From contig NZ_CP134228.1 of NCBI RefSeq assembly GCF_031656215.1, positions 682,001 to 746,000 on the forward strand: a DNA stretch of 64,000 nucleotides, written 5' to 3'. The notes under the pieces are model-generated. The model was not told the DNA's origin. It saw only the letters and a list, made by a program, of their open reading frames with translations, and ran no database searches. Below, piece by piece: positions 48,203 through 55,522 of this stretch. Every line of letters starts with the position of its first letter. The first letter of the stretch is position 1. The translations under genes were made by a program, and so were the position numbers. The DNA comes from Mesorhizobium koreense. GTDB taxonomy: Bacteria; Pseudomonadota; Alphaproteobacteria; Rhizobiales; Rhizobiaceae.

Positions 48203-48937
48203 ATGGTAGAGATCGAAGCCAGGACACATGCGATGCGCGCGCTGATCGCATTGCGCCGGCGGATTCTGAGCGGCGAAATCGCCGGCGGGACGCGCCTCTA
48301 CGAGGTGCCGCTGGCGGAGGATCTCCAGATTTCCCGTACGCCGGTGCGCGAGGCGATGTCGCGGCTGGTCGAGGAAGGGCTGCTGGAGCGTGCGCGCTCC
48401 GGCGGTTTCGTCGTGCGCAGCTTCGGGATGGCCGACGTCATCGACGCGATCGAGTTGCGCGGCGTCATGGAAGGCACGGCCGCGCGGCTTGCCGCCGAGC
48501 GCGGCGTGGCAGCCGACGACCTGGCCCTTATAAGAGACATCGTGGCGCGTCTCGACGAATGTTTCGGTGAGGAACCGGGCGATGTCGAGTTCGACCTCTA
48601 TTCGGATCTCAACGCCAAATTCCATGAGCAGCTTGCCCGGCTCTGCCGTAGCAAGGTCGTCGAGATGGAAGTGCTGCGCGCGTCGCGCCTGCCTTTTGCC
48701 TCACCATCGGCCTTCCTGCCCGACAGGGCGAAGATCGCCGCCTTTCGCCTGTCGCTCAACATGGCGCAGGAACAGCACCACGCCATCGTTTCCGCCATCG
48801 CCAGCCGCGAGGGCGCCCGCGCCGAAGCGCTGGCGCGCGAGCATGCCCGCATCGCTCGGGCCAACATGCAATATCTCCTCGATGCGGACCGTGGCCTGAT
48901 GGCGCGGGTCCCGAGCCTGGCGCTGGTCGTCGACTGA
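48203..48937 (+). CDS. GntR family transcriptional regulator, FCD (FadR-type) subfamily
   Basis: A 244-residue regulator. The N-terminal winged helix is RALIALRRRILSGEIAGGTRLYEVPLAEDLQISRTPVREAMSRLVEEGLL, and the C-terminal all-helical FCD domain contains the metal-binding type positions (DLNAKFHEQLARL, and EQHHAIVSAIASR). An upstream in-frame ATG adds a poorly conserved leader; the chosen ATG follows GAGGGGAA. It lies between the two demethylase genes, so it is the probable regulator of the ATGTATACAT sites, acting as an aromatic-acid-responsive repressor. Ligand and polarity are inferred. Confidence 0.85.
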   Translation: MVEIEARTHAMRALIALRRRILSGEIAGGTRLYEVPLAEDLQISRTPVREAMSRLVEEGLLERARSGGFVVRSFGMADVIDAIELRGVMEGTAARLAAERGVAADDLALIRDIVARLDECFGEEPGDVEFDLYSDLNAKFHEQLARLCRSKVVEMEVLRASRLPFASPSAFLPDRAKIAAFRLSLNMAQEQHHAIVSAIASREGARAEALAREHARIARANMQYLLDADRGLMARVPSLALVVD

Positions 48938-49031
48938 TACTCTTTCCCTGGATGTGACACTGCCGGATGCCCTTCACGGCGCCGCCGCAGCGAAGAACGC
49001 GCTTGCATTTTTCAGGCGTCTGCGCGACAAA

Positions 49032-49041
49032 ATGTATACAT
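49032..49041. promoter_or_regulatory. Putative GntR operator upstream of ligM2
   Basis: Perfect ATGTATACAT ending 28 bases before the chosen ligM2 start, nearly the ligM1 and metF spacing. It should control ligM2 and the following ring-cleavage genes. Confidence 0.75.
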
Positions 49042-49069
49042 GAACCGCATATTGTGAGGAGCAGTGAGC

Positions 49070-50491
49070 GTGAGCAAATCCAGCCTGGAGGCCGTAATCA
49101 AGGAAAAGGGCAACATCGTCCGCGTGTTGCGTGATTCCAAGCTCGGCATCTATGTATACCCGGTGGTGGCAGCGGAATTCTCCAACTGGCGCGACGAGCA
49201 GCGCGCATGGCGGGATAGCGCCGTGCTGTTCGACCAGTCGCACCACATGGACGAGCTCATCGTCGAGGGGCCGGACGCAGCCAGATTCCTCGAAAGCCTC
49301 GCGATCAACAGCTTCGCCAATTTCGGCCTGAATCGAGCGAAGCATTTCGTGCCGGTCTCGCCGGAAGGTTACGTCATCGGCGACATGATCATCTTCCGCG
49401 AGCGCGAGGACAAATTCATTCTCGTCGGCCGTGCGCCGACGGCGAACTGGCTGAAATACAATGCCTCGCTCGGCAAGTACGATATCAAGGTGACGCACGA
49501 TCCGCGCTCGCCCTCGCGACCGGACGGCAAGGAGGTGAAGCGTGTCCATTACCGCTTCCAGATCCAGGGGCCGGACGCGCCGAAAATCTTCGAGAAGATG
49601 AATGGCGGGCCGATCCCCGAGATAAAATTCTTCCATGTCGAATGGATCAACGTCGCCGGCCGCAAGGTGCAGGCGCTGCGCCACGGCATGGCGGGCGCGC
49701 CCGGCCTGGAGATCTGGGGCCCTTATGCGGAAAAGGACGAGATCCGCGCCGCGATCTTCAAGGCGGCCGAGGAAGCCGGCGTCGCGCTATGGCCGGTCGG
49801 CAGTCGCGCTTACGCGACCAACACCCTGGAATCCGGCTGGATCCCCTCGCCGCTGCCGGCGATCTACACCGGCGATGAACTGAAGCCCTACCGTGAATGG
49901 CTGGGCGCCGATTCCTACGAGGCGACCGGCTCAATCGGCGGCTCATATGTCTCCGACGATATTCGCGACTATTATCTTTCGCCCTACGAACTCGGCTACG
50001 GCATCTACATCAAGTTCGACCATGATTTCGTCGGCCGCGCCGCGCTGGAGAAGATGAAGGCTGAAAAAGAGAAGAAGCCGCAGCGCAAGAAGGTCACCTT
50101 CGAATGGAATGCCGAGGACGTGATGAAAGTGGTGGCTTCGGCCTTCGTGCCAGGCCAGCCGCATGCCAAGTGGATCGATTTCCCGCTATCGAACTACGCT
50201 TCGTCGAGCTTCGACAAGGTGATGCACGGAGACAAGCTCGTCGGCCTCTCCATGTTCAACGGCTACAGCTACAATGAGCGGTGCATGCTGTCGCTCGGCG
50301 TTGTCGATGCCGACATCAAGGAAGGCGACGTGCTCACGCTCATCTGGGGCGAGCCGGACGGCGGTACCGGCAAGACCTCCACGGAGAAACACATTCAGGC
50401 CGAAATCCGCGTGCGCGTCTCGCCGACGCCTTATGCAAGCGAGGCGCGGGAAAACTACGCGGAAAGCTGGCGCACCAAGCAGCACGGCTGA
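49070..50491 (+). CDS. ligM: Tetrahydrofolate-dependent aromatic O-demethylase 2 (LigM/DesA family)
   Basis: A 473-residue paralogue of ligM1 with the same landmarks (LRDSKLGIYVYPVVAAEFSNW-type opening, Tyr248 in GSRAYATNTLESGW). The main length difference is a four-residue lysine/glutamate insert around MKAEKEKKPQRKK. A GTG at 49070 is favoured because GAGGAG lies eight bases upstream; a GTG six bases earlier is also in frame. It heads the catabolic group with the dioxygenase and galB, galC, galD. About 200 bases separate it from the dioxygenase gene with no obvious terminator. Confidence 0.85.
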   Translation: MSKSSLEAVIKEKGNIVRVLRDSKLGIYVYPVVAAEFSNWRDEQRAWRDSAVLFDQSHHMDELIVEGPDAARFLESLAINSFANFGLNRAKHFVPVSPEGYVIGDMIIFREREDKFILVGRAPTANWLKYNASLGKYDIKVTHDPRSPSRPDGKEVKRVHYRFQIQGPDAPKIFEKMNGGPIPEIKFFHVEWINVAGRKVQALRHGMAGAPGLEIWGPYAEKDEIRAAIFKAAEEAGVALWPVGSRAYATNTLESGWIPSPLPAIYTGDELKPYREWLGADSYEATGSIGGSYVSDDIRDYYLSPYELGYGIYIKFDHDFVGRAALEKMKAEKEKKPQRKKVTFEWNAEDVMKVVASAFVPGQPHAKWIDFPLSNYASSSFDKVMHGDKLVGLSMFNGYSYNERCMLSLGVVDADIKEGDVLTLIWGEPDGGTGKTSTEKHIQAEIRVRVSPTPYASEARENYAESWRTKQHG

Positions 50492-50697
50492 CGCGAAACG
50501 CTCGCGGCAACGAGCCTCCGGCAAGAGGGGCGCCGCGATCACGAGACGGCCGCGATCCTCGGCGGGGTTGCGGCCGGACACCATGGCGATGCCCGCGATA
50601 CGCCAGCATGTAACTGGAGCAATCCATTCTGCCCCGATCCTGCTAGCGGCGGGGGCGCCTGATGTGCGATATCGGACAGCGTCCGAAAGGAGGAGTG

Positions 50698-51651
50698 ATG
50701 GCGGAGCCTTGTTTTGACGTCGCGCATCTCGGCCATGTCGAGATGTATACGGACAGGTTCGGGGAAAGCCTCGACTTCTTCACGCGCGTCTATGGCCTGA
50801 CAGAGAGCGGCCGCGACGGGAACAGCGTCTATCTGCGTGCTTTCGACGATTACGAATTCCATACGCTGAAGCTTACCCGGCATCATACGACCGGCGTTGG
50901 CCATATCGGCTACCGTACTTCCTCGCCCGAGGCGCTGGAACGCCGCGTGAAGGTGATCGAGGCGATGGGCTGCGGCATCGGCTGGAGCGAAGGCGATCTC
51001 GGCCATGGCCGTGCCTATCAGTTCCGGGATCCGGACGGCCACGTCTTCGAACTCTATTTCGACACGAGAATCTACGAGGCGCCGCCCGAGGAGAAGCCGG
51101 CGCTCAAGAACATCGCACAGAAATATCACGGCCGCGGCGTCTGCCCGCGCCGCATCGACCACGTCAACCTGCTTGCCCTCGACGTGCACGCGATCAAGGA
51201 ATTCATGGTCAAGGCGTTGGGGAGCCGCGTCACCGAGGAAATCCTGCTCGACAATGGCAGGCTCGGCGGTTGCTGGTTCACGGTCAACAACAAGGGCTAC
51301 GACATCGCCTATTCGGAAGACCATACCGGCACGGCCGGCCGCTTCCACCACGTCACCTATGTCGTCGACCAGCGCGAGGACGTCCTGCGTGCCGCCGACA
51401 TTTTTCTCGAGAACGGCGTCTTCATCGAGACCGGGCCGCACAAGCATGCGATCCAGCAGACCTTTTTCCTCTATGTCTACGAGCCGGCGGGCAACCGCGT
51501 CGAAATCGCCAATGCCGGCGCCAGGCTGGTGCTGCGGCCCGACTGGCCGACCGTCACCTGGACCGAGGCGGAGCGGAAGAAGGGCCAGGCCTGGGGCCTG
51601 AAGACGATCGAGACTTTCCACACGCACGGCACGCCGCCGGTGAAGAAGTAG
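50698..51651 (+). CDS. Type I extradiol ring-cleavage dioxygenase (vicinal oxygen chelate family)
   Basis: A 317-residue two-domain VOC protein. The C-terminal domain keeps all three iron ligands: His155 (RIDHVNL), His218 (FHHVTY) and Glu269 (GNRVEIA). Spacing is close to XylE (153, 214, 265 as I recall). A second-sphere histidine (250) and tyrosine (259) also align with the XylE positions. AAGGAGGAG fixes the start. It sits directly before galB, galC and galD, whose pathway starts with gallate 4,5-cleavage, so a gallate or 3-O-methylgallate ring-opening role is inferred. Known enzymes for that step are LigAB/GalA type, which is not present here. Confidence 0.85.
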   Translation: MAEPCFDVAHLGHVEMYTDRFGESLDFFTRVYGLTESGRDGNSVYLRAFDDYEFHTLKLTRHHTTGVGHIGYRTSSPEALERRVKVIEAMGCGIGWSEGDLGHGRAYQFRDPDGHVFELYFDTRIYEAPPEEKPALKNIAQKYHGRGVCPRRIDHVNLLALDVHAIKEFMVKALGSRVTEEILLDNGRLGGCWFTVNNKGYDIAYSEDHTGTAGRFHHVTYVVDQREDVLRAADIFLENGVFIETGPHKHAIQQTFFLYVYEPAGNRVEIANAGARLVLRPDWPTVTWTEAERKKGQAWGLKTIETFHTHGTPPVKK

Positions 51652-51660
51652 GAGGAGTTC

Positions 51661-52389
51661 ATGGCCAGGACGGCCCTCGTCATCAGCGCTCATGCCGCAG
51701 ACTTCGTCTGGCGCTGCGGAGGCGCCATCGCGCTGCACCGGAAGAAGGGCTACGAGGTTACGGTGGTCTGCCTCTCCTTCGGCGAGCGCGGCGAAAGCGC
51801 CAAGCTCTGGAAAGAGGAGGGCATGACGCTTCAGAAGGTGAAGACGGCGCGGCGCAAGGAGGCGGAAGCCGCGGCGAAGGCGCTCGACGTCCACGATATC
51901 CAGTTCTTCGATCTCGGCGACTATCCGCTGGTGATGGACCAGGAGGCGAAGTTCCGGCTGGTCGATGTGATCCGTGCCGTGCAGCCCGCCTTCATGCTCA
52001 GCCACTCGCATTACGACCCCTACAACACCGACCATATGTACGCCACGCAAATGGCGCTCGAATGCCGGATGGTGGCGCAGGCATGGGGCCACAATCCGGG
52101 CCAGAAAGTGCTCGGCGCGCCGCAGCTTTACCTGTTCGAGCCGCACCAGACCGAGCAGATGGGCTGGAAACCGGACGTCTTCCTCGACATATCGGAAGTC
52201 TGGGACAAGAAGCGCGCGGCGATCGAGTGCATGGAAGGCCAGCAGCACCTCTGGCACTACTACACGAACGTCGCCGAAAACCGGGGCAATCATTTCCAGC
52301 GCAATTCAGGCGGGCAGTCCGGCGGGCGGCCGGCGACCCATGCGGAGGGCTTTCAATCCGTTTTCCCGCGAACGGTGGATGAACTGTGA
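51661..52389 (+). CDS. galB: 4-oxalomesaconate hydratase GalB (PIG-L/LmbE family)
   Basis: A 242-residue zinc-dependent member of the PIG-L fold that hydrates the enol form of 4-oxalomesaconate to 4-carboxy-4-hydroxy-2-oxoadipate. The N-terminal ALVISAHAADFVWRCGGAIAL and CLSFGERGESAKLW match Pseudomonas GalB from memory; zinc-site residues are His11 and Asp14 plus a downstream histidine (NTDHMYATQMALE). It replaces the AHPDDE of deacetylases, which distinguishes GalB from sugar deacetylases. Ten bases after the dioxygenase. Confidence 0.87.
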   Translation: MARTALVISAHAADFVWRCGGAIALHRKKGYEVTVVCLSFGERGESAKLWKEEGMTLQKVKTARRKEAEAAAKALDVHDIQFFDLGDYPLVMDQEAKFRLVDVIRAVQPAFMLSHSHYDPYNTDHMYATQMALECRMVAQAWGHNPGQKVLGAPQLYLFEPHQTEQMGWKPDVFLDISEVWDKKRAAIECMEGQQHLWHYYTNVAENRGNHFQRNSGGQSGGRPATHAEGFQSVFPRTVDEL

Positions 52390-52405
52390 TGGGAGATAAA
52401 TTGTA

Positions 52406-53080
52406 ATGTCGGGCGTCGTCGTACGGAATATCGAGCGAACCGACGCTGAAACCGTCCGCCGGCTTGGCGAATGCGGTGTGGCGACCGTGCACGAGGCGCA
52501 GGGGCGCATCGGCCTGATGGCCCACACCATGACGCCGATCTACAGGGGCGCCTCGACCGCCGGCTCGGCGGTGACCATCTCCGCGCCGCCCGGCGACAAT
52601 TGGATGCTGCATGTGGCGATCGAGCAGTTGAAGGACGGCGACATCCTCGTGCTGGCGCCGACCAGCCCCTCGACGGACGGCTATTTCGGCGACCTGCTCG
52701 CCACCTCGGCTATGGCGCGCGGCTGCCGGGGCCTTGTCATCGAGGCCGGCGTGCGCGACGTTGCCGACCTGACGAAGATGCGGTTTCCGGTATGGTCGAA
52801 GGCGATCCACGCGCAGGGTACGGTCAAGGAGACGCTGGGCTCGGTCAATGTGCCGATCGTCTGCGCCGGCGTGCATGTGCGGCCGGGAGACGTGATCGTC
52901 GCCGACGATGACGGCGTATGCGTGGTCAAACGCGAGGACGCGGCGGACGTGCTCAAGAAGGCCGAGGCGCGCATCGCCAACGAAGCCGACAAGCGCAAGC
53001 GCCTTGCCGCCGGCGAACTCGGCCTGGACATTTACGGCATGCGGGAAAAGCTGGCGGCAAAGGGCCTGAAATATATCTGA
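52406..53080 (+). CDS. galC: 4-carboxy-4-hydroxy-2-oxoadipate aldolase (GalC/LigK, RraA family)
   Basis: A 224-residue class II pyruvate aldolase of the RraA fold. It cleaves 4-carboxy-4-hydroxy-2-oxoadipate to pyruvate and oxaloacetate. The arginine-aspartate pair 117-118 in [14 protein letters not shown] is the metal/substrate pair of the family, and the C-terminal [20 protein letters not shown] is characteristic. It follows galB by 16 bases. Confidence 0.9.
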   Translation: MSGVVVRNIERTDAETVRRLGECGVATVHEAQGRIGLMAHTMTPIYRGASTAGSAVTISAPPGDNWMLHVAIEQLKDGDILVLAPTSPSTDGYFGDLLATSAMARGCRGLVIEAGVRDVADLTKMRFPVWSKAIHAQGTVKETLGSVNVPIVCAGVHVRPGDVIVADDDGVCVVKREDAADVLKKAEARIANEADKRKRLAAGELGLDIYGMREKLAAKGLKYI

Positions 53081-53106
53081 GTTCCGTTCCGGACGGCGAA
53101 CGCGAG

Positions 53107-54180
53107 ATGGAAATGAATGCGATGGCTGAAGGCATCCGCTGCATGTGGATACGTGGTGGAACTTCGAAAGGGGGCTATTTCCTTGCCGAAGATTTGCCCA
53201 CCGACGCGGAAGCTCGCGACGCTTTCCTGCTTTCCGCGATGGGCTCGCCGGATGCGCGGCAGATCGACGGCATGGGCGGCGCCAACCCGCTGACTTCGAA
53301 GGTCGCGGTGGTGCGCCGGTCGGCACGCCCCGGTATCGACGTGGATTATCTCTTCCTGCAGGTCTTCGTGGATCGGCCGATCGTCACCGACCGGCAGAAT
53401 TGCGGCAATATCCTCGCTGGCGTCGGCCCCTTCGCTATCGAACGGGGACTGGTGGAGGCCGCAGAGGGCACGACCGAGGTCCGCATCTTCATGGAGAACA
53501 CCGGGCAGACGGCTATCGCGACCATCCGAACGCCCGGTGGCCGCGCCGCCTACGAAGGCGAGGCGCGCATCGACGGGGTGCCGGGGACGGCGGCGCCGGT
53601 GCCGATCGTCTTCAAGGACACGGCGGGCTCGACCTGCGGCGCGCTTTTGCCGACCGGCAACGCTGTCGACGAGATCGAGGGCGTCCGCTCGACGCTGATC
53701 GACAACGGCATGCCCTGCGTGGCGCTCGCCGCCGCCGATATGGGCGTCGCGGGCACGGAGAGCCCGGCCGAACTCGAAGCCGACGAGGCATTGCGCGGGA
53801 AGCTGGAAGCGATCCGCCTGAAGGCCGGGCCGCTGATGAATCTCGGCGACGTTTCCGACAAGACGGTGCCCAAGATGACGATGGTCTCCAAGGCGCTGAA
53901 AGGCGGCGCCGTCTCGACGCGCACCTTCATTCCGCATCGCTGTCACGACGCGATCGGCGTGCTCGGCGCGGTCAGCGTTGCCACCGCCTGCCTGCTCCCG
54001 GAGGGGCCGGCGGCGGCGCTTGCCATGCTGCCGGATGGGCAGGAAAAATCGCTCTCCATCGAGCATCCGACCGGCGAGATGACGGTCGTCGCCACGCTCG
54101 ACGCCGATGGCAATCTGCTCAAGGCGGGAATCCTCAGGACCGCGCGCAAGCTGTTCGACGGGATGATTTTCGGGCGGTAA
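53107..54180 (+). CDS. galD: 4-oxalomesaconate tautomerase GalD (PrpF family)
   Basis: A 357-residue PrpF/DAPepimerase-like protein that tautomerises the keto form of 4-oxalomesaconate to the enol used by GalB. The markers RGGTSKGGYFL, MGSPDARQIDGMGGANPLTSK, QNCGNILAGVGPFAIERGLV and IPHRCHDAIGVLGAVSVATACL closely match Pseudomonas GalD from memory. ATGs at 53113 and 53122 are alternative starts. It completes the three-enzyme gallate lower pathway, in order galB-galC-galD. Confidence 0.92.
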   Translation: MEMNAMAEGIRCMWIRGGTSKGGYFLAEDLPTDAEARDAFLLSAMGSPDARQIDGMGGANPLTSKVAVVRRSARPGIDVDYLFLQVFVDRPIVTDRQNCGNILAGVGPFAIERGLVEAAEGTTEVRIFMENTGQTAIATIRTPGGRAAYEGEARIDGVPGTAAPVPIVFKDTAGSTCGALLPTGNAVDEIEGVRSTLIDNGMPCVALAAADMGVAGTESPAELEADEALRGKLEAIRLKAGPLMNLGDVSDKTVPKMTMVSKALKGGAVSTRTFIPHRCHDAIGVLGAVSVATACLLPEGPAAALAMLPDGQEKSLSIEHPTGEMTVVATLDADGNLLKAGILRTARKLFDGMIFGR

Positions 54181-54196
54181 GACTAATGTCGCCGTG

Positions 54197-54274
54197 CGTC
54201 CTTCGAGGCTCGCGGAGCCTGTCCTCGGGCTTGCCAAAGGCAAGACACGGGGGCTCGCACCTCAGGATGAGGAC
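54197..54274. repeat. Rhizobial-type intergenic palindromic repeat
   Basis: The element runs from CGTCCTTCGAGGCTCGC to GCTCGCACCTCAGGATGAGG and encloses a CTTGCC/GGCAAG hairpin (54230-54244). Closely similar elements are, from memory, dispersed between genes in many Hyphomicrobiales. It separates galD from the dehydrogenase gene and may end the galD transcript. Confidence 0.6.
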
Positions 54275-54390
54275 CGTGGATACCGTTTCTTGCCCCAAAG
54301 ATTGCCTCGGGCAGGCGTATTCGGAGCCATAAGCACCGAGACAGATGAAAGATCAGGTCTGCGTCTGATGCCAAGATTGGAGGATTTGCC

Positions 54391-55269
54391 GTGCGCATAG
54401 GTTTCATGGGTTTCGGCGAGGCGGCACGCGCCTTCTGCGACAGCCTCGCGCCGCAAGGCATCGGCTTTACGGCTTACGATATCCTGCTTGACGAGGAGAC
54501 GAGTGCGGAAACGATGCGCACCGCCATGCGCGAGCGGCAAGTGACGATTGCGGAGACGCCTGCCGGACTGCGCGACACCGACTGGATCATCAGCGCCGTC
54601 ACCGCCGACCAGAGCCTGATCGCCGCCCGATCGCTCCTGCCGCATCTTGTCCAGGGACAGGTGGTCATCGACCTCAATTCGGTATCGCCGGCGCGCAAGC
54701 GTGAGACGGCGGCGGAGGTGGCGGCGGCGGGCGCCGTCTATCTCGATATGGCGGTGATGGCGCCGGTCCATCCGCGGGGTCATCGCACGCCGGTGCTGCT
54801 CGCCGGCGAAGAGGCGGATCGTCTGGCGAAGGAGATGGCCGCGCTCGGCTTTAACAGCAGGGTCATTGGCGAGAAGACGGGTGCGGCGACCGCCATCAAG
54901 ATGGTGCGTTCGGTCTTCGTGAAGGGGCTGGAGGCGATCACTGTCGAGGCGCTGCTCGCGGCGCAGGCCTCCGGCTGCTTCGATGAAATCCTTGCTTCGC
55001 TCTCGACGAGCTATCCTGGCCTCGACCTGCCGAAGATGGCGCCCTACCAGTTCGAGCGCACGCTGAGGCACGGCGCGCGCCGCGCCGCCGAGATGCGCGA
55101 GAGCGCCGCGACGCTCGACGCGCTGGGCCTGAGAGGCGGGCTTGCCGCGGAGACCGCCGAAATCCAGCAGCGCATGGGTGTTGCCGGCAAGGCCGTGAAT
55201 CCGGACGAGCCGGGCCTGCGGGAACTCGTCCGCACCGTCCTTGCCGCCCGTCTGGCCGAAACGGACTAA
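54391..55269 (+). CDS. 6-phosphogluconate-dehydrogenase-like NAD(P)-binding protein (DUF1932)
   Basis: A 292-residue protein. A Rossmann domain (IGFMGFGEAARAFC; ADQSLIAARSLL) is followed by a helical DUF1932-type domain (KMVRSVFVKGLEAITVEALLAAQASG), with the catalytic-type lysine in TAIKMVRS. Related enzymes oxidise beta-hydroxyacids. GTG is the only plausible start. It lies between galD and metF, so it may act on a pathway intermediate or side product, but no assignment is secure. It does not have its own ATGTATACAT site upstream, unless cotranscribed. Confidence 0.8.
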   Translation: MRIGFMGFGEAARAFCDSLAPQGIGFTAYDILLDEETSAETMRTAMRERQVTIAETPAGLRDTDWIISAVTADQSLIAARSLLPHLVQGQVVIDLNSVSPARKRETAAEVAAAGAVYLDMAVMAPVHPRGHRTPVLLAGEEADRLAKEMAALGFNSRVIGEKTGAATAIKMVRSVFVKGLEAITVEALLAAQASGCFDEILASLSTSYPGLDLPKMAPYQFERTLRHGARRAAEMRESAATLDALGLRGGLAAETAEIQQRMGVAGKAVNPDEPGLRELVRTVLAARLAETD

Positions 55270-55357
55270 AGCTTCTCCACCGACAGATCGAACGCCCACA
55301 CCGCCCCTTCGCGGACGGGCGCTTTCGGCCGTTCGTCAGTTGTCGGATCAAGGCGTG

Positions 55358-55367
55358 ATGTATGCAT
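55358..55367. promoter_or_regulatory. Degenerate GntR operator-like site
   Basis: ATGTATGCAT, one mismatch from the operator palindrome, 155 bases before the metF start. A two-mismatch copy (ATGTATGCAG) follows at 55401-55410. Together with the perfect copy at 55486 they may form a looped or cooperative array. Confidence 0.4.
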
Positions 55368-55485
55368 TTCATGTCGCAGTTGGAGCATCGACTGCTTTCC
55401 ATGTATGCAGAAATTGCCGATACGTCCGGGCAATCGGCTTATGTAACCATATTTTGAATTCTTGTGGCTGGCAGCCTTTTCGATA

Positions 55486-55495
55486 ATGTATACAT
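55486..55495. promoter_or_regulatory. Putative GntR operator upstream of metF
   Basis: Perfect ATGTATACAT ending 27 bases before the chosen metF start, matching the ligM1 spacing. It ties methyl-folate recycling to the demethylase regulon. Confidence 0.75.
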
Positions 55496-55522
55496 ATGTT
55501 GGGTGAGCGACGGGAGGTAGGT

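Noticed and set aside
54181-54390. A possible small gene between galD and the dehydrogenase
   Set aside because: The interval is filled mainly by a palindromic repeat; frames through it are short and unsupported.
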